From Bacillota bacterium (GTDB lineage: Bacteria > Bacillota > Clostridia > Oscillospirales > Oscillospiraceae), in assembly GCA_021770445.1 (NCBI GenBank), contig JAETQY010000001.1, positions 186,001 to 250,000 on the forward strand: a DNA stretch of 64,000 nt. Reading direction: 5' to 3'. Each line of letters opens with the position of its first letter. Within the stretch, counting starts at the first letter, position 1. The notes below the pieces were generated by a model. It saw only the letters and a program-made list of their open reading frames with translations, did no database searches and was not told where the DNA came from. The position numbers and the translations under genes are program-made. This document shows, piece after piece, positions 40,281-48,653 of this stretch.

Positions 40281-42005
40281 TTACCTGGAATATCCTTCCA
40301 GTATTTCCGGGAGGGCGTCGATCAAATCGGTGGGCAGCATGGCGTACTCCCCCAACTTTTGGGCGCACAGGTCGCCGGCCTTGCCGTGGTACAGGACGGC
40401 GTCCGCGACTAACTCCGCCGTGCTATCCCCCGCCCGGCGCTCCTCCCGCAGGTGCTTCTGGCCCAGCAGGGCGGTGATCATCCCGGCCAGCACATCCCCG
40501 GAGCCTCCCTTGGCCATGCCGGGGTTGCCCGAGGCGTTGACCCAGGCGGAGCCGTCCGGGGCGGCGGTGACGGTGCCGTGACCCTTGAGGACCAGGACGC
40601 AGCCGTGCTCCCGGGCAAAGTCCCGGGCGGCGGTAAGGCGGTCCTTGACGGGCAGGGCGCAGCCCGTCAGACGGGCAAACTCCCCCTCGTGAGGGGTGAG
40701 AATGGTGAGGGCGGAGCGTTTGTCCAAGATATCTATATGCCCGGAAAGAGCATTTATGCCATCGGCGTCCAGCACCACGGGGATGTCCAGATCTGCCAGC
40801 AGGCGCAGGACAAGCTCCTCTGTCTCCGGCGCCCGGCCCAGGCCAGGACCGATAAGAGCGACATCACAGCTCCTTGTTTTCTCCAGAATGGCGGGGTAGT
40901 CCTCCGGGAGGGGAAAGGGCATGGCCTCGTCGCATTTGACGGCCACAATGGGATAAACTTCCCGGGGGACCCCTAAGTATACCAGTCCCGCCCCGGTGCG
41001 CAGGGCGGCCCTTGCCGCCAGGACCGGGGCGCCTGTGTAGCCCTCGCTCCCGGCCAGGATGAAGAGTTTTCCAAAGTCCCCCTTGTGGGCGTTCCGGGGA
41101 CGGCGGGGCAGCCCGCTGACAGGCGAGTTTACCATCTCCAGGCGGGGCCCGTCGAAGCAGCCATAGTTCAGCTCGTCGGGGATGCCGATCTCGTACACCC
41201 GCACCTTCCCGGCCCTGGACGCCCCCTCCCCCATATACAGCCCCGGCTTGGGGTATGTGAAGGTAACGGTCACCTCGGCCTGGACGGCCTCGCCCAGCAC
41301 CTCTCCGGTGTCGGCGTTCACCCCGGAGGGGATATCGCAGGACACCACCGGGCGGCTGGGCCGGCTCTGCATTTGCAGGACGGCGGTGCGGAAGACCCCC
41401 TCCACCGGACGGGTGAGCCCGATGCCGAAGAGAGCGTCTACCATACAATCGCAGGTGGAAATCCAGGTCAGCAGCTTCTGCAGTTCAAAGTCCATGGTGG
41501 CTTCCAGGGTGGAACGGTCGGTCATGTCCACCAAAAAGTCCTCCAGGCATCCCCCGGCGGCGATCAGTTTGTCCTCCATGGCTTTTTCGTCGGGGGTCAT
41601 TTTGGTCCGGTCCCCCACAAAGAAGGCCCGAACGTGACAGCCGCCCTTCTCCATCAGCAGGCGGGCACAGGCCACCCCGTCCCCACCGTTGTTGCCGGGG
41701 CCGCAGAATACGGCGATCCGGGGGATAGGGTCGGTGTTTTTGGACTCAACAATTTCCCGCAGCTCATTCGCCTGACGGGTCTCCTCGTCAGTGGGAGGCG
41801 GGGCGTCCTTTTTGTGCATGATAATAGCAGTGGAAAAGCTGTGGCCGATGGGGCCAAACTCATCCTTCTCAGGCTGAATCAGCTCCCAGACCATGTCCGC
41901 CACCGCCCGGGCGGCGTTCTCCATCAGCTCCAGAGAGGGGACCCCGTACTCCTCGATGGCCCGGCGGTCCAGCTCCCTCATCTGAGCGGCGGTGCGTAAT
42001 TCCAT
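40281..42005 (-). CDS. nnr: Bifunctional NAD(P)H-hydrate repair enzyme with an unusual insertion
   Basis: Repairs hydrated NAD(P)H: an N-terminal epimerase domain (residues about 1-280) and a C-terminal ADP/ATP-dependent dehydratase (about 290-574). Epimerase motifs are RELDRRAIEEYGVPSLELME, CGPGNNGGDGVACARLL and SCDIPSGVNADTG; dehydratase motifs are HKGDFGKLFILAGS, LTPHEGEFARL and NPGMAKGGSGDVLAGMI. Between the first helix and the GNNGGDG loop, about residues 45-95 form an extra charged segment (HKKDAPPPTDEETRQANELR), which explains the 574-residue length against roughly 500-520 usually. AGGAGG precedes the ATG, 10 bp after sufB. Confidence 0.93.
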   Translation of the reverse strand: MELRTAAQMRELDRRAIEEYGVPSLELMENAARAVADMVWELIQPEKDEFGPIGHSFSTAIIMHKKDAPPPTDEETRQANELREIVESKNTDPIPRIAVFCGPGNNGGDGVACARLLMEKGGCHVRAFFVGDRTKMTPDEKAMEDKLIAAGGCLEDFLVDMTDRSTLEATMDFELQKLLTWISTCDCMVDALFGIGLTRPVEGVFRTAVLQMQSRPSRPVVSCDIPSGVNADTGEVLGEAVQAEVTVTFTYPKPGLYMGEGASRAGKVRVYEIGIPDELNYGCFDGPRLEMVNSPVSGLPRRPRNAHKGDFGKLFILAGSEGYTGAPVLAARAALRTGAGLVYLGVPREVYPIVAVKCDEAMPFPLPEDYPAILEKTRSCDVALIGPGLGRAPETEELVLRLLADLDIPVVLDADGINALSGHIDILDKRSALTILTPHEGEFARLTGCALPVKDRLTAARDFAREHGCVLVLKGHGTVTAAPDGSAWVNASGNPGMAKGGSGDVLAGMITALLGQKHLREERRAGDSTAELVADAVLYHGKAGDLCAQKLGEYAMLPTDLIDALPEILEGYSR

Positions 42006-42015
42006 GGATTGCCTC

Positions 42016-42933
42016 CTACTTCAAAAACCCGTTGACGATCTGCTCTTCGGCCTCCTTTTCGGTCAGCCCTAAGGTCATCAGCTTGGTGAGCTGCTCCCCG
42101 GCGATCTTGCCGATGGCCGCCTCGTGGACCAGCTGGGCATCCAGGCAGTTGGCGGTGACCTCTGGAATGGCGGACACCACCCCCTCGTCCATAATGATGG
42201 CGTCGCACTCGGAGTGGCCGTAGCAGGCGGCGTTGCCGTTGATCCGGGCCAGGAAAATCTGTTTGGACTGGTCCCGGGCCACCGAGCGAGAGATCACATT
42301 GGTGTGGCAGCCCTCCCCGTCCAGGTCCACGGTGAAGTCCGACTTGGCCAGCTGCTTGCCGTGGGTCATCACCTTCTCTTTGATGATCAGGGTGGCGTTG
42401 GGTCCCAGCTTGGCCTGGGTGGTGCGGACAGTGGAGTCCACCCCCTTGATCTGGGTGGTCTCCATCTCCATGTAGCTGCCCTCGTCCATCTCAACGACGG
42501 TGGTGGGGTTCATGATGTTCTCCCCGGAGCCATCCCCCTCGCCGTAGTGCTTTTCCACATAGCGCACCCGGGCGTTTCTGCCCACGTGGAAGGTGTGGAT
42601 GCCCGAGTGCTCCGACGCCTGCACCCCGCAGTTGTGGATGCCGCAGCCGGCCACAATGGTGACATCGCTGTCCTCGCCGATGAAGAAGTCGTTGTACACC
42701 ATATCCTTTAAGCCGCTCATGCTCAGCACCACCGGGATGTGGACAGATTCATTTTTCGTCCCCGGCTTGATGATGATGTCGATGCCGTCCTTGTCGGTCT
42801 TGGTGACAATATCAATATTGGCGGTGGTGTTCCGGCCCGCCTTCTGACCGTTGGCCCGGATGTTATAGGCCCCCTCCGGGACCTCATGGAGCCCGGCCAC
42901 CTGCTCCAGTAAGCTTTTCTGAATTGCGTCCAT
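42016..42933 (-). CDS. sufB: SufB/SufD-family Fe-S scaffold protein (minimal SUF type)
   Basis: A 305-residue beta-helix protein of the SufB/SufD family, shorter than classical SufB (about 460). Family features include FHVGRNARVRYVEKHYGEG, NATLIIKEKV, the C-terminal CYGHSECDAIIMDEG and IPEVTANCLDAQLVHEAAIG, and the ending LTEKEAEEQIVNGFL. With the adjacent SufC ATPase it forms the two-gene SufCB arrangement described as a minimal SUF-like system in anaerobes. No cysteine desulfurase or SufU lies nearby. AAAGGAGGAAG precedes the ATG. Confidence 0.9.
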   Translation of the reverse strand: MDAIQKSLLEQVAGLHEVPEGAYNIRANGQKAGRNTTANIDIVTKTDKDGIDIIIKPGTKNESVHIPVVLSMSGLKDMVYNDFFIGEDSDVTIVAGCGIHNCGVQASEHSGIHTFHVGRNARVRYVEKHYGEGDGSGENIMNPTTVVEMDEGSYMEMETTQIKGVDSTVRTTQAKLGPNATLIIKEKVMTHGKQLAKSDFTVDLDGEGCHTNVISRSVARDQSKQIFLARINGNAACYGHSECDAIIMDEGVVSAIPEVTANCLDAQLVHEAAIGKIAGEQLTKLMTLGLTEKEAEEQIVNGFLK

Positions 42934-42945
42934 AAACTTCCTCCT

Positions 42946-43674
42946 TTACCGCACCTTATCCGTCAGCGCGGAGCACACCCCGGGGGCGCCCCCCAGGAGG
43001 GTGGGCAGCACGTCCTTCCGGGGTCCGTCGTTGATCACCCTGCCGCCCGACAGGACGATGATCCGGTCTGCAATGTTGAGAATCCGCTCCTGGTGGGAGA
43101 TGATGAGGATGGAGCCGTTGATCTTCTTGTGGAGCTGCTCAAAGACCTGGATCAGGTTTGAGAAGGACCACAGGTCGATGCCGGCCTCAGGCTCGTCAAA
43201 GACGGACAGACTGGTCCCCCGGGCCATGATGGTGGCGATCTCGATGCGCTTGAGCTCGCCGCCGGACAGAGAGGCATCTACCTCCCTGTCGATATAGTCC
43301 TTGGCACACAGGCCCACCTCAGACAGGTAGTTGCAGGCCTCGGGTACGCCGATGTCCTTGCCGCTGGCCAGGGTAATCAGATCCTTCACCGTCAGCCCCT
43401 TGAACCGCACCGGCTGCTGGAAGGCAAAGCTGATTCCCTTCCGGGCCCGGTCGGTGATAGACAGAGCAGTGATGTCCTCCCCGTTGAAGAGGATACGGCC
43501 TTCAGTAGGGGTGTAAATGCCGGCAATCACCTTGGCCAGGGTGGACTTGCCGCCGCCGTTGGGGCCGGTGATGGCCACAAATCGCTCATTGATGGTGAGA
43601 TCAATGTCATGCAGGATACCCTTGTTGTCGCCGTCCTGCTCTACGTCATAGCTGATATGCTGTAATTCCAGCAT
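42946..43674 (-). CDS. sufC: SufC-type Fe-S assembly ATPase
   Basis: A 242-residue ABC ATPase that energises the SufB-type scaffold. Walker A is GPNGGGKST, the signature is SLSGGELKRIEIATIM, Walker B is LSVFDEPEAGID, and the switch His is in IISHQERIL. The EPEAGID form is typical of SufC rather than transport ATPases. GGGAGG precedes the ATG. It is first in a co-oriented run sufC-sufB-nnr-lipoprotein-alr-mazF. Confidence 0.93.
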   Translation of the reverse strand: MLELQHISYDVEQDGDNKGILHDIDLTINERFVAITGPNGGGKSTLAKVIAGIYTPTEGRILFNGEDITALSITDRARKGISFAFQQPVRFKGLTVKDLITLASGKDIGVPEACNYLSEVGLCAKDYIDREVDASLSGGELKRIEIATIMARGTSLSVFDEPEAGIDLWSFSNLIQVFEQLHKKINGSILIISHQERILNIADRIIVLSGGRVINDGPRKDVLPTLLGGAPGVCSALTDKVR

Positions 43675-43706
43675 GGGAAAACCTCCCTTTATCTGATGTC
43701 CGGCCT

Positions 43707-43735
43707 ATTTTACCATAGCGTGTCCAATTTGTCCA
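43707..43735 (-). promoter_or_regulatory. Promoter for the sufCB run, with TGGACA repeats
   Basis: On the minus strand TGGACA (43735-43730), a 17-nt spacer, TAAAAT (43712-43707). The hexamer TGGACA is repeated 9 bp further on, inside the spacer (43726-43721), and CTATGG occurs on both sides. The repeats could be a regulator site, but I cannot name one. Confidence 0.6.
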
Positions 43736-43804
43736 TAGTATTTTCCTATCTTTTTAGTAGGAAATTAAACTCCCCACTTTTTTAGAATTATACCCCTTTT
43801 CCTA

Positions 43805-43833
43805 TTGCATTACAAGAAGATTTGTGGTATAAA
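43805..43833 (+). promoter_or_regulatory. Promoter for the T-box operon
   Basis: TTGCAT (43805-43810), a 17-nt spacer, TATAAA (43828-43833); start near 43840, just before the T-box leader. The 43675-44131 gap contains this, the suf promoter and the T-box. Confidence 0.7.
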
Positions 43834-43839
43834 TACGGG

Positions 43840-44092
43840 TAACGCCGCCTTTGGCGGCCAGGAAAAATGCGTGGAACGGGAAAATAGGGAATTTACTCTG
43901 TCAGAGAGGACGGGCCGCTGGCTGAAAGCCCGTCTGAGAGGGAACCCCTTGGTTCGCCCGGGAGCGGCCCCTGAGAGGGGGACGGTTTCTCCGCCGTTAC
44001 CGGAGGCTTGAGTGCGCGCCGTCGGCGCGAATGCGGGTGGTACCGCGGAAGGCATGCCTTTCGTCCCCATTGATTGGGGCGGAAGGTTTTTT
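43840..44092 (+). promoter_or_regulatory. T-box riboswitch leader with terminator, upstream of a deacetylase gene and pheST
   Basis: T-box leaders read tRNA charging and prevent termination when the tRNA is uncharged. Landmarks: the CAGAGAG motif and distal hairpin GACGGG...CCCGTC of Stem I (about 43908-43935), the invariant GGGTGGTACCGCG T-box (44035-44047), and the terminator CCTTTCGTCCCC-6 nt-TGGGGCGGAAGG followed by TTTTTT (44057-44092). The specifier codon cannot be placed with confidence; a TTC (Phe) at 43953-43955 is a candidate and would fit the downstream pheST. Confidence 0.87.
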
Positions 44093-44131
44093 GTTTGCCG
44101 GAAATAACCATCAAAGAGAATGAGGAGCGCT

Positions 44132-45073
44132 ATGAAAAGATTCCATGTTTCAGCGTTGGCACTGGCTATTCTGATGTGCCTGGGGCTGTTTACAGCCTGT
44201 CGAAAACCCGTCCCGGGGACCGGGTTCCCCTCCTCGGAGCCAGGTGGAGAAAAGTCTTCTTCCTCTGCTTCTTCCATTTCTTCCTCTGCTTCTTCTATCT
44301 CCTCCCCTGCTTCTTCCTCCGCTTCCTCCAGAGGAGGAAGCGGAGCGGACATGTCCGCTCCGCCGGAGCCCGGCGGGGCTGACCCGGTCCAGAACACTGA
44401 GTTGTATATTCTGATGTACCACGACTTTGTGGAGGGAGACGGAGCAGACTGCAATGACTGGACCCTCCCCATCGGCCGCTTTCGGGAGGACCTGCAGTGG
44501 CTGTCCGACCACGGCTATACCGCCGTTCTGCCCAGTCAGCTGGCCGCGGGGAAGCCTCTGCCTGAGCGGGCCGTGATGATTACCTTTGACGACGGCTACG
44601 AGAGCAACTACCGGCTGGCCCTCCCGGTCCTCCAGGAATTTAATGTGGGGGTGGTCATCTCTCTGATCGTCAACCACATAGACCATCAGGACCCGGGGTG
44701 GCTGACCTGGGACATGTGCCGGGAGATGTCTGAAACCGGCCTGGTGGAGTTCGGCTCCCACACCTATGAATTTCACGCCGGGCAGGGCATTCTTCGCAGA
44801 GAGGGCGAGCGCCGGAAGGCCTATGAGGCCCGGATTTTCCCCGACATCGAGAAGAGCATCTCTATGATCCAGTCCGAGGTGGGCAATGAGGTAATCTTCT
44901 TCGCCTACCCCCACGGGACGACCGACGCCTGGGCCTCCGATTTCCTCCAGGACCAGTTCACTGTCACCGTAACCACCAAGCACGGCCCGGCCGACATTTC
45001 CAATGGCCTGTACGATATGCCCCGTCACAACATCAGCATGAACGGGGCGCCATCCCAATATCTGCCCGCCTGA
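44132..45073 (+). CDS. Polysaccharide deacetylase (CE4/NodB) lipoprotein
   Basis: A 313-residue surface lipoprotein. The signal has lipobox LFTACRK; residues about 36-75 are a Ser-rich low-complexity linker (SSSSASSISSSASS and repeats), and the CE4 domain follows. Motif 1 is MITFDDGYESN with the catalytic Asp and metal Asp; motif 2 is FGSHTYEFH with two metal His; FFAYPHGTTD corresponds to a later motif. It probably removes acetyl groups from cell-wall or other polysaccharide. The start is ATG 44132, with GAGGAG upstream. It lies between the T-box and pheS. Confidence 0.88.
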   Translation: MKRFHVSALALAILMCLGLFTACRKPVPGTGFPSSEPGGEKSSSSASSISSSASSISSPASSSASSRGGSGADMSAPPEPGGADPVQNTELYILMYHDFVEGDGADCNDWTLPIGRFREDLQWLSDHGYTAVLPSQLAAGKPLPERAVMITFDDGYESNYRLALPVLQEFNVGVVISLIVNHIDHQDPGWLTWDMCREMSETGLVEFGSHTYEFHAGQGILRREGERRKAYEARIFPDIEKSISMIQSEVGNEVIFFAYPHGTTDAWASDFLQDQFTVTVTTKHGPADISNGLYDMPRHNISMNGAPSQYLPA

Positions 45074-45099
45074 CAATCTGACGACAAGGAGTTTTAGCG

Positions 45100-46125
45100 A
45101 TGAAAGAACAGTTAGCAAAAATCAAAACCGAGGCCCTGGCCGCCTTCGAGGCGGTGGCCTCCCCCGCCGCCCTGGACGAGCTGCGGGTGAAATACCTAGG
45201 TAAGAAGGGGGAGCTCACTGCCGTTCTGAAACAGATGGGCAGGCTCTCCGCCGAGGAGCGGCCCGCTATGGGCGCCCTGGCCAACGAGGTCCGCTCCTCC
45301 CTGGAGGGGGCCATCGAGGAGGCCGCCAAAAAGCTGGAGGGGGCCGCGATGGAGGCCCGGCTCAAGGCCGAGACCATCGACGTTACCGTCCCCGGCAACA
45401 CTCCCAAGCAGGGCCACAAGCACCCCATGTATATCGCCCTGGACGAGATTAAGGACGTCTTTGTGGGCATGGGCTTCACCGTGCTGGACGGCCCGGAGAT
45501 CGAGCTGGGCGAGCTCAACTTCGACCGCCTCAACGCCGAACCCGGCCACCCCAGCCGGGATTGGTCGGACACCTTCTACTTCGACACGGACGAGCGGGTG
45601 ATGCTCCGCTCTCAGACCTCCCCCATGCAGGTGCGGGCCATGGACACCATGCCCCTGCCCATCCGCATCATCGCCCCCGGCCGAGTCTACCGCAAGGACG
45701 AGGTGGACGCCACCCACTCCCCCATGTTCCACCAGGTGGAGGGGATGGTCATTGACAAGCACGTCACCATGGCCGACCTGAAGGGCACCCTCAACCTGCT
45801 GGCCGAGGAGCTCTTCGGCAAGGGCACCGTCACCCGCTTCCGCCCCCACCACTTCCCCTTCACTGAGCCCTCCTGCGAAATGGACGTGCAGTGCCACAAG
45901 TGCGGCGGCGTGGGCTGCCCCACCTGCAAGGGCGAGGGCTGGATCGAGCTGCTGGGCGCTGGGATGATCCACCCCAACGTGCTGCGCATGGCCGGTATCG
46001 ACCCGGAGGAGTGGTCCGGCTGGGCCTTCGGCATGGGCCTGGAGCGCACCGCCATGCGCCGGTTCAAGATCGCCGACCTGCGGCTGATCTTCGAGAACGA
46101 CGTGCGGTTCCTGGAGCAGTTCTGA
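45100..46125 (+). CDS. pheS: Phenylalanyl-tRNA synthetase alpha subunit
   Basis: The catalytic subunit charging tRNA-Phe; 341 residues. An N-terminal coiled-coil arm is followed by class II motifs: motif 1 HPMYIALDEIKDVFVGMGF, motif 2 PGRVYRKDEVDATHSPMFHQ, motif 3 GWAFGMGLERTAMRRF. A Cys-rich insert (CHKCGGVGCPTCKGEGW) lies before motif 3, a variant common in many bacteria. AAGGAG precedes the ATG. It starts 26 bp after the deacetylase gene and is probably controlled by the T-box. Confidence 0.97.
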   Translation: MKEQLAKIKTEALAAFEAVASPAALDELRVKYLGKKGELTAVLKQMGRLSAEERPAMGALANEVRSSLEGAIEEAAKKLEGAAMEARLKAETIDVTVPGNTPKQGHKHPMYIALDEIKDVFVGMGFTVLDGPEIELGELNFDRLNAEPGHPSRDWSDTFYFDTDERVMLRSQTSPMQVRAMDTMPLPIRIIAPGRVYRKDEVDATHSPMFHQVEGMVIDKHVTMADLKGTLNLLAEELFGKGTVTRFRPHHFPFTEPSCEMDVQCHKCGGVGCPTCKGEGWIELLGAGMIHPNVLRMAGIDPEEWSGWAFGMGLERTAMRRFKIADLRLIFENDVRFLEQF

Positions 46126-46169
46126 CCGGGGCTCTGCCCCGGACCCCGGCCCTCGCCGGGCGGGCGTTC

Positions 46170-46202
46170 CTTTCTTGAAAGAAAGGAACCGAAAGAACTT
46201 TC
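46170..46202. repeat. TTCCTTTCTT-GAAA hairpin repeat, copy 2
   Basis: GTTCCTTTCTT-G-AAAGAAAGGAAC, then CGAAAGAACTTTCC, similar in arrangement to 40219-40262. It lies in the 111-bp gap between pheS and pheT, after two short hairpins (CCGGGGC/GCCCCGG and CCGGC/GCCGG). Confidence 0.6.
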
Positions 46203-46236
46203 CCTGTTTTTAATGAAAATATGAGGAGTTTTATAT

Positions 46237-48642
46237 ATGAATCTATCCAGAAAATGGCTCAACGAGTTCGTTGAGATCGACGCAAACGATAAGGATTTCG
46301 CTGAGGCCATGACTTTGTCCGGCTCCAAGGTGGAGCTGACCCACGACCTGGGGGAGGAGATCAAAAACGTGGTGGTGGGCAAGGTCCTCTCCCAGGTTCG
46401 TCATGAGAACAGCGACCATATGTGGATCTGCCAGGTGGATGTGGGCAGAGGCGAGCCTCTCCAGATCGTCACCGGAGCGCAGAACGTGAAGGTGGGCGAC
46501 CTGGTCCCCGTGGCCCTGGACGGCTCCCTTCTCCCTGGCGGCAAGGAGATCCGCGCGGGCAAGCTCCGGGGGGAGCTGTCCAACGGCATGCTGTGCTCCT
46601 TCCAGGAGCTGGGGCTGGATCAGCGGGATTTCCCCTCCGCTTACCCGGACGGCATCTGGATTCTGTCCGACGACCCGGAGCTGACGGGCCTCACCATCGG
46701 AGAGGACATCCGCACTGCCGTGGGGCTGGACGACCATGTCGTCGAGTTTGAGATTACCCCCAACCGGCCCGACTGCCTGTCTGTCATCGGCCTGGCCCGG
46801 GAGGTGTCCTCCACCTACGACGTGCCCCTGAAGCTCCACCAGCCGGTGGTCAAGGGGGGCGGGGACGGCGTCCTGCCCGAGCTGCTGGACGTGGAGACCC
46901 CCAACCCCGAGCTGTGCCCCCGGTACACCGCCCGGATGGTGCGCAATGTGAAGATCGGCCCCTCCCCCAAGTGGATGCGGGAGCGTCTGCGGGCCATGGG
47001 AGTGCGGCCCATCAACAACATTGTGGACATCACCAACTATGTCATGCTGGAGTACGGCCAGCCCATGCACGCCTTCGACTACCGCTATGTCAACGGCGGC
47101 AAGATCATCGTCCGCCGGGCATCCGAGGGGGAGAAGCTGACCACCCTGGACGGCAAGGAGCACACCCTCACCGCCAATCACCTGGTCATCGCCGACGAGG
47201 GCCGGGCCGTGGGTCTGGCGGGCATCATGGGCGGCCTGAACAGCGAGATTGTGGAGGACACCGCCGACGTGGTCTTCGAGTCCGCCTGCTTCGACGGCAC
47301 CTGCATCCGCAAGGGCGCCCTGGCCCTGGGCATGCGCACCGAGGCCTCCGCCAAGTTCGAGAAGGGGCTGGACCCCATGAATACTCTCCCCGCCGTGGAC
47401 CGGGCCTGTGAGCTGGTGGAGCTGCTGGGGGCCGGCCAGGTGGTGGACGGCGTCATCGACATTCTCAACTATGTGCCCCAGCCCACCGTGCTTAAGCTGG
47501 AGCCGGAGAAGATCAACGCCCTGCTGGGCACCGATGTGCCTATGGCCGAGATGACCGCCATTTTGAAAAAGCTGGACTTCGCCGTGGAGGGCGATCAGGT
47601 GACCGTCCCCTCCTGGCGGGGCGATGTGAAGGAGATGGCCGACCTGGCTGAGGAGGTGGCCCGGTTCTACGGCTACAACAACATCCCCACCACCCTCATG
47701 CGGGGCCAGACCACCCTGGGGGGCTACTCCCCCGAGCAGCGGCTGGAGCAGCGGCTGGGGAGCACCTGTCGGGCCTGCGGCTATGATGAGATCATCACCT
47801 ACTCCTTCATCTCCCCCACCTGGTACGACAAGATCGGCTGGCCGGAGAAGGACTTCCACCGCAAGTCCTTCAAAATCTTGAACCCCCTGGGGGAGGACAC
47901 CTCCATCATGCGCACCACCACCCTGCCCTCCATGCTGGACATTCTGGCCCGGAACTACAATTACCGGAACAAGGACGTCCGCCTCTACGAGTTGGGCCGG
48001 GTCTATCTCCCCGGCAGGGAAGACGGCTTGGCCAACGAAGCCAAGGAACTCACCCTGGGGGCCTACGGCGAGGGCTTCGACTTCTACGATCTGAAGGGCG
48101 TGGTGGAGGCCATCCTGAAGGATATTCGGGCGGAGGACGTCCATTTTGAGGGCTCTCTGGGTGCTCCCGGGGACGCCTCCTACCATCCCGGCCGCTTCGC
48201 CACCGTCTGGAGCGGCACCAACCAGGTGGGCGTGCTGGGGCAGATCCACCCCAATGTAGCCAAAGCCTTCGGCGTGGACGGCGAGCTGTACTGCGCCGAG
48301 CTGTCCTTCGACGAGCTGATGAACGCCCGGGGGGCTGGCGCGGAGTACGTCCCCCTGCCCAAATTCCCCTCGGTCACCCGGGATATCGCCGTGGTGTGCG
48401 ACGAGGCAATTACCGTGGGCGCTCTGGAGCAGGCCATCCGCAGGGGGGCCAGGGGCCTTCTCAAGGAGGTCGCCCTCTTCGACATCTACCGGGGAAAGGG
48501 GATCGACGAGGGCAAAAAGTCGGTGGCCTTCAACCTGGTGCTCCGCTCTGACGACCGCTCCCTCACCTCCGAGGAGGCTGACGAGGACGTGAAGTCCATT
48601 CTGGCCGCTCTGGAGCAGGACTGCGGGGCAAAGTTGCGGTAA
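46237..48642 (+). CDS. pheT: Phenylalanyl-tRNA synthetase beta subunit
   Basis: The 801-residue partner of PheS, binding tRNA and carrying the editing site. Domains in order: N-terminal EMAP-like tRNA-binding domain (residues about 40-155; VVVGKVLSQVRHENSDHMWI), B3/B4 editing domain (about 200-400; ARMVRNVKIGPSPKWMRERL), B5 (about 405-475), a synthetase-like domain, and the anticodon-binding FDX-ACB domain at the end (FPSVTRDIAVVCDE, LVLRSDDRSLTSEEADEDVK). TGAGGAG precedes the ATG. Confidence 0.97.
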   Translation: MNLSRKWLNEFVEIDANDKDFAEAMTLSGSKVELTHDLGEEIKNVVVGKVLSQVRHENSDHMWICQVDVGRGEPLQIVTGAQNVKVGDLVPVALDGSLLPGGKEIRAGKLRGELSNGMLCSFQELGLDQRDFPSAYPDGIWILSDDPELTGLTIGEDIRTAVGLDDHVVEFEITPNRPDCLSVIGLAREVSSTYDVPLKLHQPVVKGGGDGVLPELLDVETPNPELCPRYTARMVRNVKIGPSPKWMRERLRAMGVRPINNIVDITNYVMLEYGQPMHAFDYRYVNGGKIIVRRASEGEKLTTLDGKEHTLTANHLVIADEGRAVGLAGIMGGLNSEIVEDTADVVFESACFDGTCIRKGALALGMRTEASAKFEKGLDPMNTLPAVDRACELVELLGAGQVVDGVIDILNYVPQPTVLKLEPEKINALLGTDVPMAEMTAILKKLDFAVEGDQVTVPSWRGDVKEMADLAEEVARFYGYNNIPTTLMRGQTTLGGYSPEQRLEQRLGSTCRACGYDEIITYSFISPTWYDKIGWPEKDFHRKSFKILNPLGEDTSIMRTTTLPSMLDILARNYNYRNKDVRLYELGRVYLPGREDGLANEAKELTLGAYGEGFDFYDLKGVVEAILKDIRAEDVHFEGSLGAPGDASYHPGRFATVWSGTNQVGVLGQIHPNVAKAFGVDGELYCAELSFDELMNARGAGAEYVPLPKFPSVTRDIAVVCDEAITVGALEQAIRRGARGLLKEVALFDIYRGKGIDEGKKSVAFNLVLRSDDRSLTSEEADEDVKSILAALEQDCGAKLR

Positions 48643-48653
48643 AGGAGAGTACC

